DNA of 64,000 bases from Heterocephalus glaber (taxonomy: Eukaryota > Chordata > Mammalia > Rodentia > Bathyergidae). The position numbers were made by a program, and so were the translations under genes. The stretch is taken from contig NW_004624734.1 in the NCBI RefSeq assembly GCF_000247695.1, forward strand, positions 7,962,633 to 8,026,632, given 5' to 3'. Each line of letters opens with the position of its first letter. The stretch's first letter is position 1. The notes under the pieces are model-generated. The model did not search any database. It saw only the letters and a program-made list of their open reading frames with translations, and was not told the origin of the DNA. Positions 23,561 through 34,548 of this stretch are shown in pieces.

Positions 23561-23669
23561 TTTTCCGAGACAAGTTCCCCCTCCATGGTCCAGATTGGTC
23601 TAGAACTTCCCGGTTCAAGCGATCCTCCTGCTTCAGCCTCCGAGTGCTGAGACTGCAGGCGCGCGCCAA
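23561..23669 (-). repeat. B1 SINE, minus strand
   Basis: TTCCGAGACAAGTTCCCCCT through GACTGCAGGCGCGCGCC, next to the CpG island. Confidence 0.85.
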
Positions 23670-23956
23670 GGGCCCGCCATCCATTCACTGTGGTTCTCTG
23701 TGCAAAAAACCTTTCCTGAGGCCAAGCGCGTGGGCAAAGGCGGGGTGGATGGCCGCAGGGCCTGAAACCCAGCGACCACACAGGTCAGGGCGCGCGCGGC
23801 ACACAGGAGATGGGTAAAAACCGTCCCAGAGACAGAGCCGCGCGCCGGAGTCGGGAGTCCCGGGGCGGCCGGGTCCTCAGCGCCTACGAACGTGGCGGGG
23901 CCGAGGCAGAGGCCTGACCGAGTCGGCCGCGGCCCCCGAAACCCCGAGACGCTCAC

Positions 23957-24075
23957 CTGGGAGAGGGGACGAACCGCCCGCCCCAGGCCCACTCCCGCGG
24001 GGAAATCGGCCGCCGGCCCCGGAACCGGAACCTCTCTCGGAGAGTGACCCCCTTCCCGGCGTCCCGCGGAACGGC
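23957..24075 (-). ncRNA. SNHG10: Candidate first exon of SNHG10 (non-coding host transcript)
   Basis: On the minus strand the sequence CCCAG|GTGAGC gives a strong splice donor, with the exon ending at 23957. It lies inside the CpG island, about 400 bases from the GLRX5 start and in the opposite direction, with the H/ACA RNA in the intron that would follow. The 5' border is a guess. No long open frame runs through it, in keeping with a host RNA. Confidence 0.5.
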
Positions 24076-24211
24076 AAGGCCCCGCCCAGCGCCTTCGCTC
24101 GTTGTCCCGGAGAATCCTAGCCGGCCGCGTCCGCTCTCGGGAGGAAAGCGGTCTGGCCGGACTTTTCGCTCTCTATGCCCTCAGCGCGGACTCTGACGGA
24201 CATTCACTTCT

Positions 24212-24382
24212 CCAATCAACTGACAAAGCGGGTGCCGGCAGCCAATAGAATGGACGTAGGATATGGCTCAAACTTTTGAGGGTTACCGCCCACTAGCCAG
24301 AATAACCAACCTGATTGGTAGCATCGAGTACTTGTAGGCCAGTGTTGTCCAATCACGGAGAGCAGTCCGGAGCCAGCCCAAT
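24212..24382. promoter_or_regulatory. Cluster of five CCAAT boxes in the divergent promoter
   Basis: CCAAT occurs at 24212-24216, 24242-24246, 24349-24353 and 24378-24382, and its inverse ATTGG at 24314-24318. Five boxes lie within 171 bases just upstream of GLRX5, with no obvious TATA box. CCAAT is the site for NF-Y, a common driver of TATA-less housekeeping and divergent promoters. The GLRX5 start site is probably between about 24390 and 24450. Binding itself is inferred. Confidence 0.7.
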
Positions 24383-24483
24383 GAGAGCCTCCGGGAGGCG
24401 GGCCGGGCGGCCACCGGCCTGGAGGAGGCTTCGGGTGGCTGCAGAGGATCCGGGCCGTCCAGCGCTCCGTCGGGCGAGCGGTG

Positions 24484-24784
24484 ATGAGTGGGACTCTGCG
24501 CCGCGCGGCGGCGGCTCTGCTCCGCTGGGGGCCCGGCGCGGGAGGCGTCGGCCTGCGGGGTGCGGGCGTGCGGGCGGCGGGCGCGGGCACGGGCGCGGGC
24601 GGCGGCGGCCAGGCGGAGCAGCTGGACGCGCTGGTGAAGAAGGACAAGGTGGTGGTCTTCCTCAAGGGGACTCCGGAGCAGCCCCAGTGCGGCTTCAGCA
24701 ACGCCGTCGTGCAGATCCTGCGGCTGCACGGCGTCCGCGACTACGCGGCCTACAACGTGCTGGACGACCCTGAGCTCCGGCAAG
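24484..24784 (+). CDS. GLRX5: GLRX5 exon 1 coding part (mitochondrial monothiol glutaredoxin 5, residues 1-100)
   Basis: Glutaredoxin 5 is a mitochondrial matrix protein that holds a [2Fe-2S] cluster with glutathione and passes it from the ISCU scaffold to later acceptors; this is known family biology. The ATG at 24484 has G at -3 and A at +4. Residues 1 to about 42 are rich in Ala, Gly and Arg with almost no acidic residues, as in a mitochondrial presequence. The glutaredoxin fold starts near residue 44 ([20 protein letters not shown]). The glutathione-binding lysine is K61 and the single active-site cysteine is C69 in CGFS, which defines the monothiol class. The exon ends CAAG|GTCAGG after residue 100 in phase 1, so glycine 101 is split between exons. 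The total length of 159 residues is two more than human (157), with the extra residues in the low-complexity presequence. Identification is firm. Confidence 0.98.
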
Positions 24785-25296
24785 GTCAGGCCGCGCGCGG
24801 GGCCGGCGGAGGCCGCGGGGCTGAGGTGCGACGCGCCGCGCCGCGCTCCGGTTGTCCGGGTGGAGATTGGAGCGAGGGCGTCATGGAGTTGAGCGGATCT
24901 TGAGGCCCCGCCTGGGCAGTGGGGTCCCTCCTGCGGGCTCCCTGATCTTCTCTTGGAGGCGGTTGTCTCCGGCGGGCTCCGAGGAGGGTGGTCAGCAGCG
25001 TGGCTCCCGACCTGTAGGGCTGGGAAGTGGGCCCACGGGGGGACTCACAGAGGTAGGCACTTTGAGGGCTTGGAAGCCTTGGCCTGTTTTGTGAGAGCGG
25101 TGGCCCCTAGTCCAGCTGGTCGTGGCTACATCCTGTGGTCGTGCTGTGGGGGGAGGCAGGCCCCTTGGATTTAGATATTCAAGCACCTGGAACAAGGTAG
25201 GGGGTCTGGGGCTTGAGGGGGCTTCTGGGCCCCGGGCGAACGCACTACCGCAAGCTTGGACCCCGAGAGAGCAGGAGCCAGAAGCAGCCGAGGGGA

Positions 25297-25313
25297 GGGA
25301 GGGAGGGAGGGAG
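25297..25313. repeat. (GGGA)n short tandem repeat
   Basis: Four to five GGGA units in the first part of the GLRX5 intron. Confidence 0.85.
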
Positions 25314-26494
25314 AGCCCAGACAGTTCCTTGGCATCTTTTAAACACTACCTGCCCAGCATTCTCCCGTTTTGGGGAGAGATGGCCAGGCACAGGCGCTTG
25401 TTCCTCCTCCTGGAGGTTCGGGTCGGGTAGGTGGAGAAATGCGAGGAAGGTAGGGTCCCTGTATCTGCCTGTCTTGCTCTTGTCTTGTTACAGTAATATG
25501 AAGAGACTCCGGTTCTGTGGTAGGACAGACTGTTACTCTGTTTTGAAATTACTAACACTAACGTTGTCTTGCATCGCACAGGGGAGATGGGCTGGTGTTG
25601 TGGAAAGCAGATTTGGGATGGAATCCTCGTCCTTGGCCAGTCAGGGATAAAGCGTTAGGTCACCCTACTGCGTTTTCCTTTTCAGTAAAACGAGGCTCCT
25701 AAGACCCAACTTGGCAGTTTTGGAAGGGAAGGAAGAAAAGTAAAAATTACAGAAAGTGCGTGTCACCTCCTCTGGCACATATTTCATTAGCACTGTATGG
25801 TTTTCAAAGTGTGTTTTCTCCTCCATTTTCTAATCCTTACAAAATTCTCCATGGCAGCTGATCCTACCTTTGCTACCCATGGTAGTTTTGGTGGGTGGAA
25901 CCCAGGAGGCATGTTCAGTGAGGGAGTGGAGGTTTTGTGACATTATCATGTGTTACACTCATGACCCTGGTGTCTTGCTGATCAACTGGAACCCGAAGGT
26001 TGCGAAGCTTGGGTTTATCGCGCACAGAGGCATCTGTGGCCACTCACGGCAGCTTCGTGGCTTCAAAGATAAGGGTATCTGCTCTGCAGTCTTTCAGCTG
26101 AAGCTGGCCGTGGGTCCGGGGCAAATTCCCAGTATGACCCCTAGCAAAAAGTTATGTTATTGATACCTTGCTTAGTATAAAGTTTTGAGGACCTTCAGCT
26201 TGTGAATTTCCTTTCTCTTGTTAGGCATAAACTGGAGAGGAGACACCCTGGAATAAGGCTAATAAACTGACAGTGGGAGCAGAGGCGAGATGATTACCAG
26301 TAGCGCTAATGTTAATGTTTCTGTTTTCTCTGACGCATGGCTTCTGATCTGAGTGCTTAAACAGTAGCAAGGGGAATTTAACCCTTATATTTCTTGACTG
26401 TTGGATTTCACCAGACAGGATTATTTTGGTTAATATATATGTTGCTTAAATATCGAGTGGCATGTACACCTTTGGGTTTTTTTGGGTTTTTTGC

Positions 26495-26677
26495 ATTACA
26501 GTACTGGGGATTGACTGCAGGGCCTTTGCACTGAGCTACATCCCCAGCCTTTAAAAATATTTTGAGATGGCGATCTCATCAAATTGCTGAATTGCCTAGG
26601 CTGGGCTCAGACTCCAACCCTTCTGCCTCAGCCTGCCAGGGTGCCAGGCTTACAGGTGTGCAGCACCACATCTGGCT
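26495..26677 (-). repeat. ID-B1 dimeric SINE, minus strand
   Basis: CAGTACTGGGGATTGACTGC, TGAGCTACATCCCCAGCC, then a reversed B1 ending AGCACCACATCTGGCTC. Confidence 0.9.
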
Positions 26678-27137
26678 CGTACATCTCTTTGTTGCTTGGA
26701 ACAGTGAAGGTTAGTGTTAGTGCTAGCATTGGGATGGGCACAGTTATGTGAGCACCTCCACAGTAGGCCTTGCCTTCCCTCATCAGGATTTACAGCTTGG
26801 AGATTCATTCCTTTGCCCCCCACCCCTGAGTTTGGGCCCGAGGCCTGGCAGCACAGGTTCCTGTGCAGGGTCTAGAGGTGGCACTCAGAGTGACCTTCTC
26901 TTCCTTGTCTTTGGAGCACACTCAGGGCAGAAACCACACCCTGGGGGAGGCTGGAGCCCAGAGCACCTCCAGGCCACCTTTGTTCCGTGGGTCAGAGTCT
27001 CAGGGCCTCTCCTGTCACAGAGATCCTGCTTGTCCGTGCCTGGTGTTTGCCCTCCGAGGGAGAGCAGGTCTCGTGCAACTGCCTTTGACATGTGTGTGTG
27101 GGTAGTGCAAAGCAGGCCTTCCATGAATGCTTTCTTG

Positions 27138-27222
27138 TTTTTTTTTTTGTACCGGGGATCGAACTCAGGACCTTGTGCTTTCGAGGCAGGCGGCAGCACC
27201 TCTGAACTAAATCCCCAGCCCT
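27138..27222 (-). repeat. ID SINE, minus strand
   Basis: TTGTACCGGGGATCGAACTC through CTAAATCCCCAGCCC, close to consensus. Confidence 0.93.
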
Positions 27223-27227
27223 TTCTT

Positions 27228-27322
27228 GTTTTGTTTTGAGACAGAGGTCTCCATATGTAGCCTAGGCTGGCCGTGAACTCTCGATTCTCCTGCCTCAGCC
27301 TCCCAAGTGCTAGGATTTCAGG
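27228..27322 (-). repeat. B1 SINE, minus strand
   Basis: TTTTGAGACAGAGGTCTCCA; shortened, directly beside the preceding ID. Confidence 0.88.
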
Positions 27323-27509
27323 GAATGTTTTAATGAATAAAGGCTTCTTTTTTTAATCATTGTATTGTAAACTCTCTGTGCTCATAAACATACATTTTAA
27401 GATTTCTGCTTGTTTAGTTCACCTTTATATTCCCAGATGGGGAATTGTATCTGACAGAATAGGGATTTAAATATGGGTTGAGTAAATAACCATATCCTAT
27501 TCTTTTTTC

Positions 27510-27670
27510 ATTTGTTTTATTATTTTCCAAATTTCTGGTTACATAGTTGTCCATACGTGTAGGGTACTGTGACATTTCAGTGCGTGTGTAGCGTGCTCAG
27601 ATCAGAGTAGTTGGCATAGCTGTCACCTCAGGCTTTACCATTTCTTTGGGCCAGGAGCATCCAGATCTGC
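27510..27670. repeat. Possible old L1 3' fragment
   Basis: TTACATAGTTGTCCATACGT, GTACTGTGACATTTCAGTGC and GCTGTCACCTCAGGC recall an L1M 3' end. Orientation was not fixed. Confidence 0.4.
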
Positions 27671-28440
27671 TTCCCTAGCTGTTAGTTGTGGTCCACATGG
27701 GGAGCCACCGGCCAGAGCATTTTTGAAGTTGTTCCTTGTGTCCATCTGTGCTCTTCACAGTTACCAGGTTCTCTCCATATACCCTACCATGTAGTGTTTA
27801 TTAAGGATTTGAAAATATGCTCAGCCTTTCTATTGTCTGGGAATTTAAGGCAAGAGGAGAGCACTGATTACAGAGGTGAACATTGGAAGTTGGATAATAA
27901 GTTGTAGGTGTGTGCATGTGTGGGGGACAAGCCACATGCTGTGGGTGGAAGTAGAACACAGCACCAGCACTTAGGGGCAGTAACAGTGCCCAGCAAGGTG
28001 CGGATGAACAGAGCCTAGACCTAGCCAGTCCACTCCCAGGTAGGACTGTGGACTGGGGATTGGATGACTTCCTCTCCCAAGGACCTCTCCCCAGGGTGAG
28101 TAAGCACTTCAACCTTTGAGGGGTGTGTAAACATGGCTGAGTTCCAATAAAACTTCATGTGCAAAAGCCAGAGAGGAAGTGGACTGATTTGGCCTCAAGG
28201 GCATGGTTTGCCGCTGCCAGGTCTCAGGGATGGACTCCTGCCCATGTATGTGAGGATCCATATGTAGCATGATCATTATAGCATGCTTGTAAGAATGGAA
28301 AGCTGACAAATGGGATCTTGGTCTATTAGTAGCGCACTAGATAAGCAAAGTATAGTTTAGAAAACTAAAAATTCAGATTAAAATAAACTAGAATGCCGAA
28401 ATCTCAAAAATACAGTATTTAGTCAAAAAAGCAAGTTGCA

Positions 28441-28550
28441 AGCTATGTGTGGTAGTGGCTGCCTGTAATCCTAGCACTTGGGAGGCTGAGGCAGGAGGAT
28501 CACAAATTTGATGCCAGCCTATTTAGCGAAAGCCTCGAGATATGGCATAA
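28441..28550 (+). repeat. B1 SINE
   Basis: TGTAATCCTAGCACTTGGGA and GCTGAGGCAGGAGGATCACA; the tail is degraded. Confidence 0.88.
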
Positions 28551-28734
28551 TGTGTAAACACCATTTGTGTGCATAAATGTTCCACCTAGAAGACAGTCCC
28601 GCAGTTTGCAGCTACTTGTACAGTGCAGGAGGACAGATGGCCTGCAGTCTGGTGACTGCCTCTGGTGAGGGACCCAGCTAGCATGTGGTTAGGAGCCAGG
28701 CGTTTGGACTCCTGGGACCCTAGATGCAAAGCCT

Positions 28735-28905
28735 GACTCAACCTGATGGAGTCACCACCGTGACTTTGTGTAGGGTGCTTAACGTCTCTGGGCCTTAGCT
28801 TTTTCATCCGTAAAACAGGGATAATTGTACATACTTTGTGGGGCAGTTGTGAAGACTGGATATGTATTTGTAGAAAATATTTCACAGATATAAAACCCAG
28901 TCAGT
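28735..28905 (+). repeat. MIR-like relic
   Basis: GGGTGCTTAACGTCTCTGGG, TTTTTCATCCGTAAAACAGG and GGGGCAGTTGTGAAGACTGG follow the MIR order. Confidence 0.7.
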
Positions 28906-29044
28906 GATCCTTAGCTCAGTAAATGGTACCTGTGTTAGTGTGGCATACTCAGCTTGCAATGTTCTGCGTTCTCTCCCTGTGCTTCCTTTCATACATTTCC
29001 CTAAAGCCTTGCTGTGGAGTGGAGTAGAGGACAATGACGTGGAG

Positions 29045-29225
29045 CGAGTGTCCACGTTGGACCTGCACTGTGTTAGGAGCACAAGTCATTCCATCAGTTC
29101 TGTCTCATTTATCCTTCATGGTAAATCTGGGGTACTGAGTGTTATGTCCATTTTGCAGAGGAGGAAACTGAGGCCGAGGCTACGAGAGGTCTTGGAGCTG
29201 CACTTACCAGGCAGCAAGCTGGGGC
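29045..29225 (-). repeat. MIR-like relic, minus strand
   Basis: TTTTGCAGAGGAGGAAACTG followed by a GAGAGGTCTTGGAGCTGCAC block is the reversed MIR core. Confidence 0.65.
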
Positions 29226-29955
29226 TGTGACCCTTCAGCCCGAGCCCTGTCCGTGCAGTCGCCTTGCTGTCTCCCTCTCTTGTAGTTCTTCGCCATTCTC
29301 TGACTCAGGGAAAATGAGTCCGGGAGGCGATGTGCTTAGGACGTGGCTGTGTTCACGGTGCTTTGCAGTAATTACAGCGTCCAGTGAGGCGTGAAGTCCA
29401 ATATTCCGCGTCGTGATGAGTGTTGGAAAGTGCCTTCTGAAAGTTCTGGAAGCGAATGTCCAAGTACGTTTTCTCTGCTCTTCCTGGCTTGGTACCAGAA
29501 CATCATCATTATTATTATTTTGATGGAGCAGTAGATGTGTGTGAACTGATTTTGTAAGAAAGCCTCCTAACTCTCAGTCCTAGTGTTACTCTGCTGCATA
29601 ACTGTGATCAGCACTTTCTGTTCCAAATGGAATCGCTTCTGTACTGCGTATGAAATACGATTTTCATTAAAATTTGTTCATAGGTCTGATTCTCTGATTC
29701 CGAGAGTTGCTGTCTGATTTTGATTTATTTCAAGTGATATTTCTAGGAATTATCACTATGCATTGGAGTTTTTGAAAACTAAAGTGTAAGAGAAAAAAAC
29801 ATGTTTAAAAACAGTTGTGAATTCATAGGATTCATTTTACTTTTCATCTTAAGAACCTGGTCTTTAATTGAAGTTTCTCACTTCACTCTACAGGGATATG
29901 CAGATATTTTGTTCAGATATTTTCTTAAATGTTTAAACTCGTGATCAGATTTCTT

Positions 29956-30102
29956 TTTTTTTTTGAGACAGGGTCTCATTATATAGTTCAGGCTGACCTT
30001 GAACTCACTGTGTAGCCCAGGCTGGCCTTGAACTCTCTGCGATCCTCTTGCCTCAGCCTCCAGAGTGCTGGGATTACGGGCTTGCATCACCATGCCCAGT
30101 GC
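29956..30102 (-). repeat. B1 SINE, minus strand, with target-site duplication
   Basis: A near-consensus B1 with doubled 3' half, flanked by CAGATTTCTT at 29946-29955 and 30103-30112. Confidence 0.93.
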
Positions 30103-30829
30103 CAGATTTCTTAAAAATGGAAAATAGCATAGTTTTTAGAAAGGATTCCAAAGCTTTGCCTTGACATCAGCTCCCCAGGAGTTTTTCTGAGTTCTTGAAA
30201 AGGAGGTTACAAGGCAGGACAGCCCAGGACATTGTTTTGGAGGGGCCAGTTTCCTTCGGTGGGACCGGTGGGTGTTGGGGATGCTGTGGATCCAGCCTGG
30301 TGTGAAAGGCCCGGTGTTGTGGTTTTGGTGCTTCTCTACCTAACGGTCAGGTGGGTGGTCCACTGCAACAAAGGTCAGCGGTCAGACAAGCCTAATGCTT
30401 TGATTGAATATAGTGCTATTAGATGAGCTGTAAGATGATCAGTGGAAAGCAGGTCATCCTTCTACTCAGCAGAGATTTTACTGAAACAGTTATACCTTAG
30501 GTCTGGGTGGCCTTCAAGGAGCAAATTTCTGTTCATTTTTGTTGCATTTCAAAATTGTAGCACAAACTAAAAATAATCGGCAAAAATTTATTGTGATGGT
30601 TTATACTACTAATTAAAGATACATCGTGCTCGCACATAAAGCGTTCATCGATATAAAAGATATTTTAGAAAGTTTAAGTTCAGTAGAATTAAAAGGAGCA
30701 ACTCTTTAAACATTTCTTAATTCCCACGTCCTGCCTTCAGTTGTCATAAAGGTAAAAGACTAGTAATAGGCGATGTTGTAAAGTAAGATCCTGTCGGCTG
30801 TATTGGAGGTAGAGTTAAAAGTGAACAGT

Positions 30830-30990
30830 GGCACACACCTGTAATCCCAGCACTTTGTGAGGCAGCTTCAAGCCCAGCCTGGGCACCGTAACAATTTGGT
30901 GAGACCCTGTCTCAAAATTTAAAATGGGCTGGAGATAAAACTTAGTGCAAAGGCCTGGGGTTCAATCCCCAGTAGTACTGAAAAAAAAAA
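30830..30990 (+). repeat. B1-ID dimeric SINE
   Basis: GTGGCACACACCTGTAATCC, then AAAATGGGCTGGAGATAAAA and GGTTCAATCCCCAGTAGTAC. Confidence 0.88.
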
Positions 30991-31289
30991 GAGAGAGAGA
31001 AAAGAAGACCCACATAACTCATGTGCTAGAGTTTTTGTTTCCAGAGCACCAAACATCAGAACGATGAAAAGCTTGAATTCAGCGGAGGTGGTAATAAAAG
31101 ATGCTCCCATAGTTAGAATTTACCCTTCAGTCATAGCCCCAGACCTCTAGCTGATTTTTTTTTTTACAGATACAGAGTGGCTGAGGATGTGCTTCTGCAG
31201 GTTGGTGGCATCTCCGAGGACACCTCCCTAGTGCTGGGCTCCATCCCCAGCCTTTGCTGTGACTTTCTTCCTTTTTTGCTGGGGGGAAG

Positions 31290-31376
31290 GTAACAGGGTC
31301 TCACTATATAACTTGTGATCCTCCTGCCTCAGCCTCTCCATGCTGGGATTACAGGTGTGCGCCGCCATGCCCAGCC
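31290..31376 (-). repeat. B1 SINE, minus strand, shortened
   Basis: ACAGGGTCTCACTATATAAC through GTGTGCGCCGCCATGCCC. Confidence 0.85.
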
Positions 31377-31628
31377 ACGGCCATTTCTTAAAGTATGATG
31401 TCTGGAGAAGCAAGATAAAAGCAGTGACTCAGGAGCTTTCCCTAGCCCTGTCATTTAGAGCACAGTCACTGTTTTTAGATGGCAATAACATTTGAGAGAA
31501 AAACACATTGTAAATTGGGACTGTTACTTGTGATACAACTCACTGGACATTTTATTTGGGAAATAAATGATAAGGAGTGATAGGATATCAAGAACAAGTT
31601 TTAGTTATCTACATAAAAATTACCATTT

Positions 31629-31716
31629 GGGGGCCGAGGATTTAGCTCAGTGGTGCTGCGCCTGCCTCACAAGCATAAGGTCCAGAGTTCAATCCCCGGT
31701 ATGAAAAAAAAAAAAT
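31629..31716 (+). repeat. ID SINE
   Basis: GGCCGAGGATTTAGCTCAGT, B box AGAGTTCAATCCC and a 12-base A tail. ATTACCATTTGG before and ATCACCACTTGG after form a diverged target duplication. Confidence 0.9.
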
Positions 31717-31791
31717 CACCACTTGGCTGATTTGTTTTATTTGCATAAGAGTATATTTTGGTTGAAGAGTCTTATTTGCTTTTATTTTTTA

Positions 31792-31872
31792 TTTTTTGGT
31801 ACCAGGGATTGAACTCGGGACCTTGCACTTGCAAGGCAGGTGCCCGAACCACTGAGCTGAATCCCCGGACCT
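31792..31872 (-). repeat. ID SINE, minus strand
   Basis: TTTTTGGTACCAGGGATTGA through GAGCTGAATCCCCGGACC. Confidence 0.92.
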
Positions 31873-32409
31873 ACTTACTTTTTATCTGTATGTTCCTTTT
31901 AGCTATTTTAAAATATCTAGAAATACAAAAGCATCCCACACGTGTAATCAGCAGTAGCACAGGGCTGGGTAAAGTCACTGTTAGGTAAAAGTCAGCAGCT
32001 CAGCATCTTGAGCGCGAGGACCAGGAGCCGCTCCAGCCGGGACAGGCGGACACGAACGGTGAAACCGCCATGCCTTTGGCTCTAGCTGTGCTTCCCTGAA
32101 AACGTGACCGACCCTGACACTGGCGTGCGATTTCGGGTAACCGCTGCCCCGCGCGCCCCCTGTCGGCGCTGGCTGGGGTCGCTCTGAGCTTTACTACCCC
32201 CAATTCTCAGGAAGCCAAGGTAGTGGGGGAAGCAGCAGTGGGGCCACCGGGTGGCCTTCTGAGGTGCTGGGGTTTGTAATCGCCAGAGTTAAACACCGGT
32301 CCGTGGGACGCTAAAGCCGTGGCCCGTGGGAGTAGGTTTGCTGCTGGCAGCGGTGAGCGTCCTGTTGCTTCCCGCGCCCGACAGTAACGCTTCTCTGTCC
32401 CGCCCCCAG

Positions 32410-32588
32410 GCATCAAAGACTACTCCAACTGGCCCACCATCCCGCAGGTGTACCTCAACGGCGAGTTCGTGGGGGGCTGTGACATCCTTCTGCAGATGCA
32501 CCAGAATGGGGACCTGGTGGAGGAACTGAAAAAGCTGGGGATTCGCTCCGCGCTCTTAGATGAAAAGAAAGACGAAGACTCAAAGTGA
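32410..32588 (+). CDS. GLRX5: GLRX5 exon 2 coding part (residues 101-159 and stop)
   Basis: The acceptor is CCGCCCCCAG|GC. Joining 301 nt of exon 1 to these 179 nt gives 480 nt, exactly 160 codons with the TGA at 32586-32588. This exon supplies the second half of the thioredoxin-like fold. It has the W-P-T-I-P segment with the cis-proline P112 preceded by T110-I111, then the G-G-C-D element at residues 122-125 that helps hold glutathione; C124 corresponds to the second, non-catalytic cysteine of the family. The C-terminal helix and lysine/aspartate-rich tail ([11 protein letters not shown]) match the family. Relative to the human protein as I remember it, there is LGIRSALL in place of LGIHSALL and an E near the end in place of Q. 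No frameshift or premature stop is seen, so the gene looks functional. Confidence 0.98.
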
Positions 32589-32975
32589 CCGCTGCTGGGG
32601 CCTTGTTGCAGAGACGCTGCGCTGCCGGAAAAGCCTTACCCCGCTGTCCCTGCGGGGCTGCTCGCGCTGGTTCTCCTGCTGCTGGGAAGCCTGCGGGTGA
32701 TTTGTTTGTCTGGGTTTGGGCTGAGAGTATCCTATTGTGAACTTCATGACAACCACTGCACTGTAACAATTCATGTCGTATTATGATATTGCTGTCACAG
32801 AATTTGCTCCTATATTGTCTTTTATTCTTTGCCTGACTCGGGAGTCGTTTGTTTCTAGCTGCAAAGATTTTATCCCCTCTACTTTTTTGTAACTTCTATT
32901 AAGGGGAAATGATGGACAGAGAAGAAAATATGATAGTTGTTTTTTTAAAATAAACTGCCGATTCAGATACCACAC
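32589..32975 (+). other. GLRX5: GLRX5 3' untranslated region
   Basis: This runs from the TGA to the likely cleavage site about 20 bases after the AATAAA. It is free of SINEs and becomes AT-rich towards its end, as is usual for 3' UTRs. The exact end is inferred from the poly(A) signal and the following GT-rich stretch. Confidence 0.75.
32949..32954 (+). terminator. GLRX5 polyadenylation signal AATAAA
   Basis: A canonical AATAAA lies about 360 bases past the stop codon. A GT-rich element (CACGTGTGAGTG) follows about 20 bases later, in the right place for the downstream processing signal. It is the best such signal after the GLRX5 stop. Confidence 0.8.
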
Positions 32976-33402
32976 GTGTGAGTGCTTCATCTGGAAGGCC
33001 ACACATCTGTCGATTCTTAGTGCCTGGGCCTTTTGTGGTGGACAGTTGGCATTGATTCTCATGCCTGCTGCTAAGAGTGCTCAGGAGTGGCCCCCGGGCA
33101 GCTCCCCAGCTTCTCTAGGGAGGCAGAGGCCGGAGGGCCGGGGAGGTGGGCTGCTGCCTGTCTGGGAGCTCCATGCCACAAGCGGCCCTGCAGTTAGATA
33201 GGGAAAGCCATCAGCTGTCCACCAAGCCATGGCATCTAACGAGTGCTTTATGTATTTGAAAAGGGGCCTTTATAAAACATGCACTACTTGGAATCGCGGC
33301 CAAGGCTCTTCTGGTGTATGGTGTCGCAATGAGACTTTCTCCGCTTCTCCATCCCGAGACTGGGGTAAAGGAGCGGAGAACTTCGCAGTGACAGCGGGAC
33401 AT

Positions 33403-33429
33403 GCACATGCACACACGCACACACACACG
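33403..33429. repeat. (CA)n short microsatellite
   Basis: ATGCACATGC, then ACACACGCACACACACAC. Confidence 0.85.
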
Positions 33430-34500
33430 TCCTGTCCTGGAGGCTCTGCAGGAAGCCTCCCCTCATCACAGGCCAAAGGATTGAGAAGTTGTGGTGGCAG
33501 AGGTGAGAAGAAGGTGCTTTTTCCTTCCAGTGGGAAGGGCAGGAAGGGCAGGAGAATGGCTGCTTCCCCAGCTGTTCTTGGCTTGTTCCCTGTCCACTGT
33601 TCAGTGAGCTTGAACTCCCCTTGAGAGGGCAGCTCCGGAAACAGACTCCTTCTGGGAGGCGGGTTGATGGTGGTGGGACGCACCTCCCTGCAGGCAGGAT
33701 TTTCTCGTCCTCCTAGGTCACTGCTCCTGCTGCCACCCTGCTCAGCTGTAGAGCTCCCCCAGCACTGGGGACTGCTGGGCCACAGCAGAGCCCTGCCACG
33801 CCCGCCTCCTATCCCCAACCCCCCAGCTGCAGGGAGAGGAAAAGCAGATTATTTCCAGGAGGAGGCTTTTCTTGGCATTGACGGTAGCTTTCCTTTGGGT
33901 GGTGGTGAGCTAGGCTTGGACTCTTAGAGGAGAGCCGAGCCCTGTGTGAACCTTGTGTTCTGCAGGCGAGGAGGGGGACTGGGAAGGAGGGCATGTGCTC
34001 ATGGTCAGGCCTGCGGTGGTGACCTTGTCCTTTGGAAAGAGTACCAGTCACACCACCTTACTGCCTCTGAGTGGATACCAGGCTCTAGGTCAAACATCTG
34101 CAGAATTGTCTCTTTATTCCTGCCCTCTGTCCTGGGCAGCCACCTGTCCTAAAGCCACTTAGCGGTTTGTGAGCCGGAGCAGAGGCTGTCCTACTCCTGC
34201 TCTGTGAGCCAAGTGCGGTTGAGCGAGCACAGAGCTGCCCTGAGTCTGAGTCATCCATCCTGGTGAACGTCCCCTCGCTCAAGGCCCATCTGCAGCCAGT
34301 GGGGCCTCCAGGATGGCCCTTCTGATGTCACTTCCTGCTGAGGCAGCTCTTGGACTCTGGACGGTGGCACAGTGAAGTCGCCTCCTACCCAGAAAGCCGC
34401 CCCTGGCCTCCCTGACCCAGCAGTCACCCCACTTTGCTCCTTGCACCAGGAGTAATTCCTTTTCCTTGTCTTCATTGAGGACTCCTCTGTGGCCAGCAGG

Positions 34501-34548
34501 TCTGTCCGTCTGTCTGTCTCTCTGTCTACCTACCTATCCATCTATTCT
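34501..34548. repeat. Imperfect (TCTG)n/(CTAC)n tetranucleotide repeat
   Basis: CTGTCCGTCTGTCTGTCTC grading into CTACCTACCTATCCATC. Confidence 0.85.

Larger units (their letters stand above)
23700..25050. promoter_or_regulatory. CpG island spanning the divergent GLRX5 / SNHG10-like promoter
   Basis: The stretch is GC-rich and dense in CpG (for example GCGCGCGGC, CGGCCGCGG), unlike the CpG-depleted flanks. It covers the candidate minus-strand first exon, the CCAAT cluster and GLRX5 exon 1. This is the layout of a housekeeping bidirectional promoter. The borders are by eye. Confidence 0.85.
24785..32409 (+). other. GLRX5: GLRX5 intron 1
   Basis: This is the single intron within the coding region, 7,625 bases, bounded by GTCAGG and CCCCCAG. 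Its first roughly 250 bases continue the promoter CpG island. The rest holds about a dozen B1, ID and dimeric SINEs, MIR-like relics and a possible old L1 fragment, listed separately. I found no additional exon with family similarity inside it. Confidence 0.93.

Noticed and set aside
32150..32170. Possible CTCF motif GCGCCCCCTGTCGG
   Set aside because: Lacks the STGG end of the consensus, with at least three mismatches; too weak to list.
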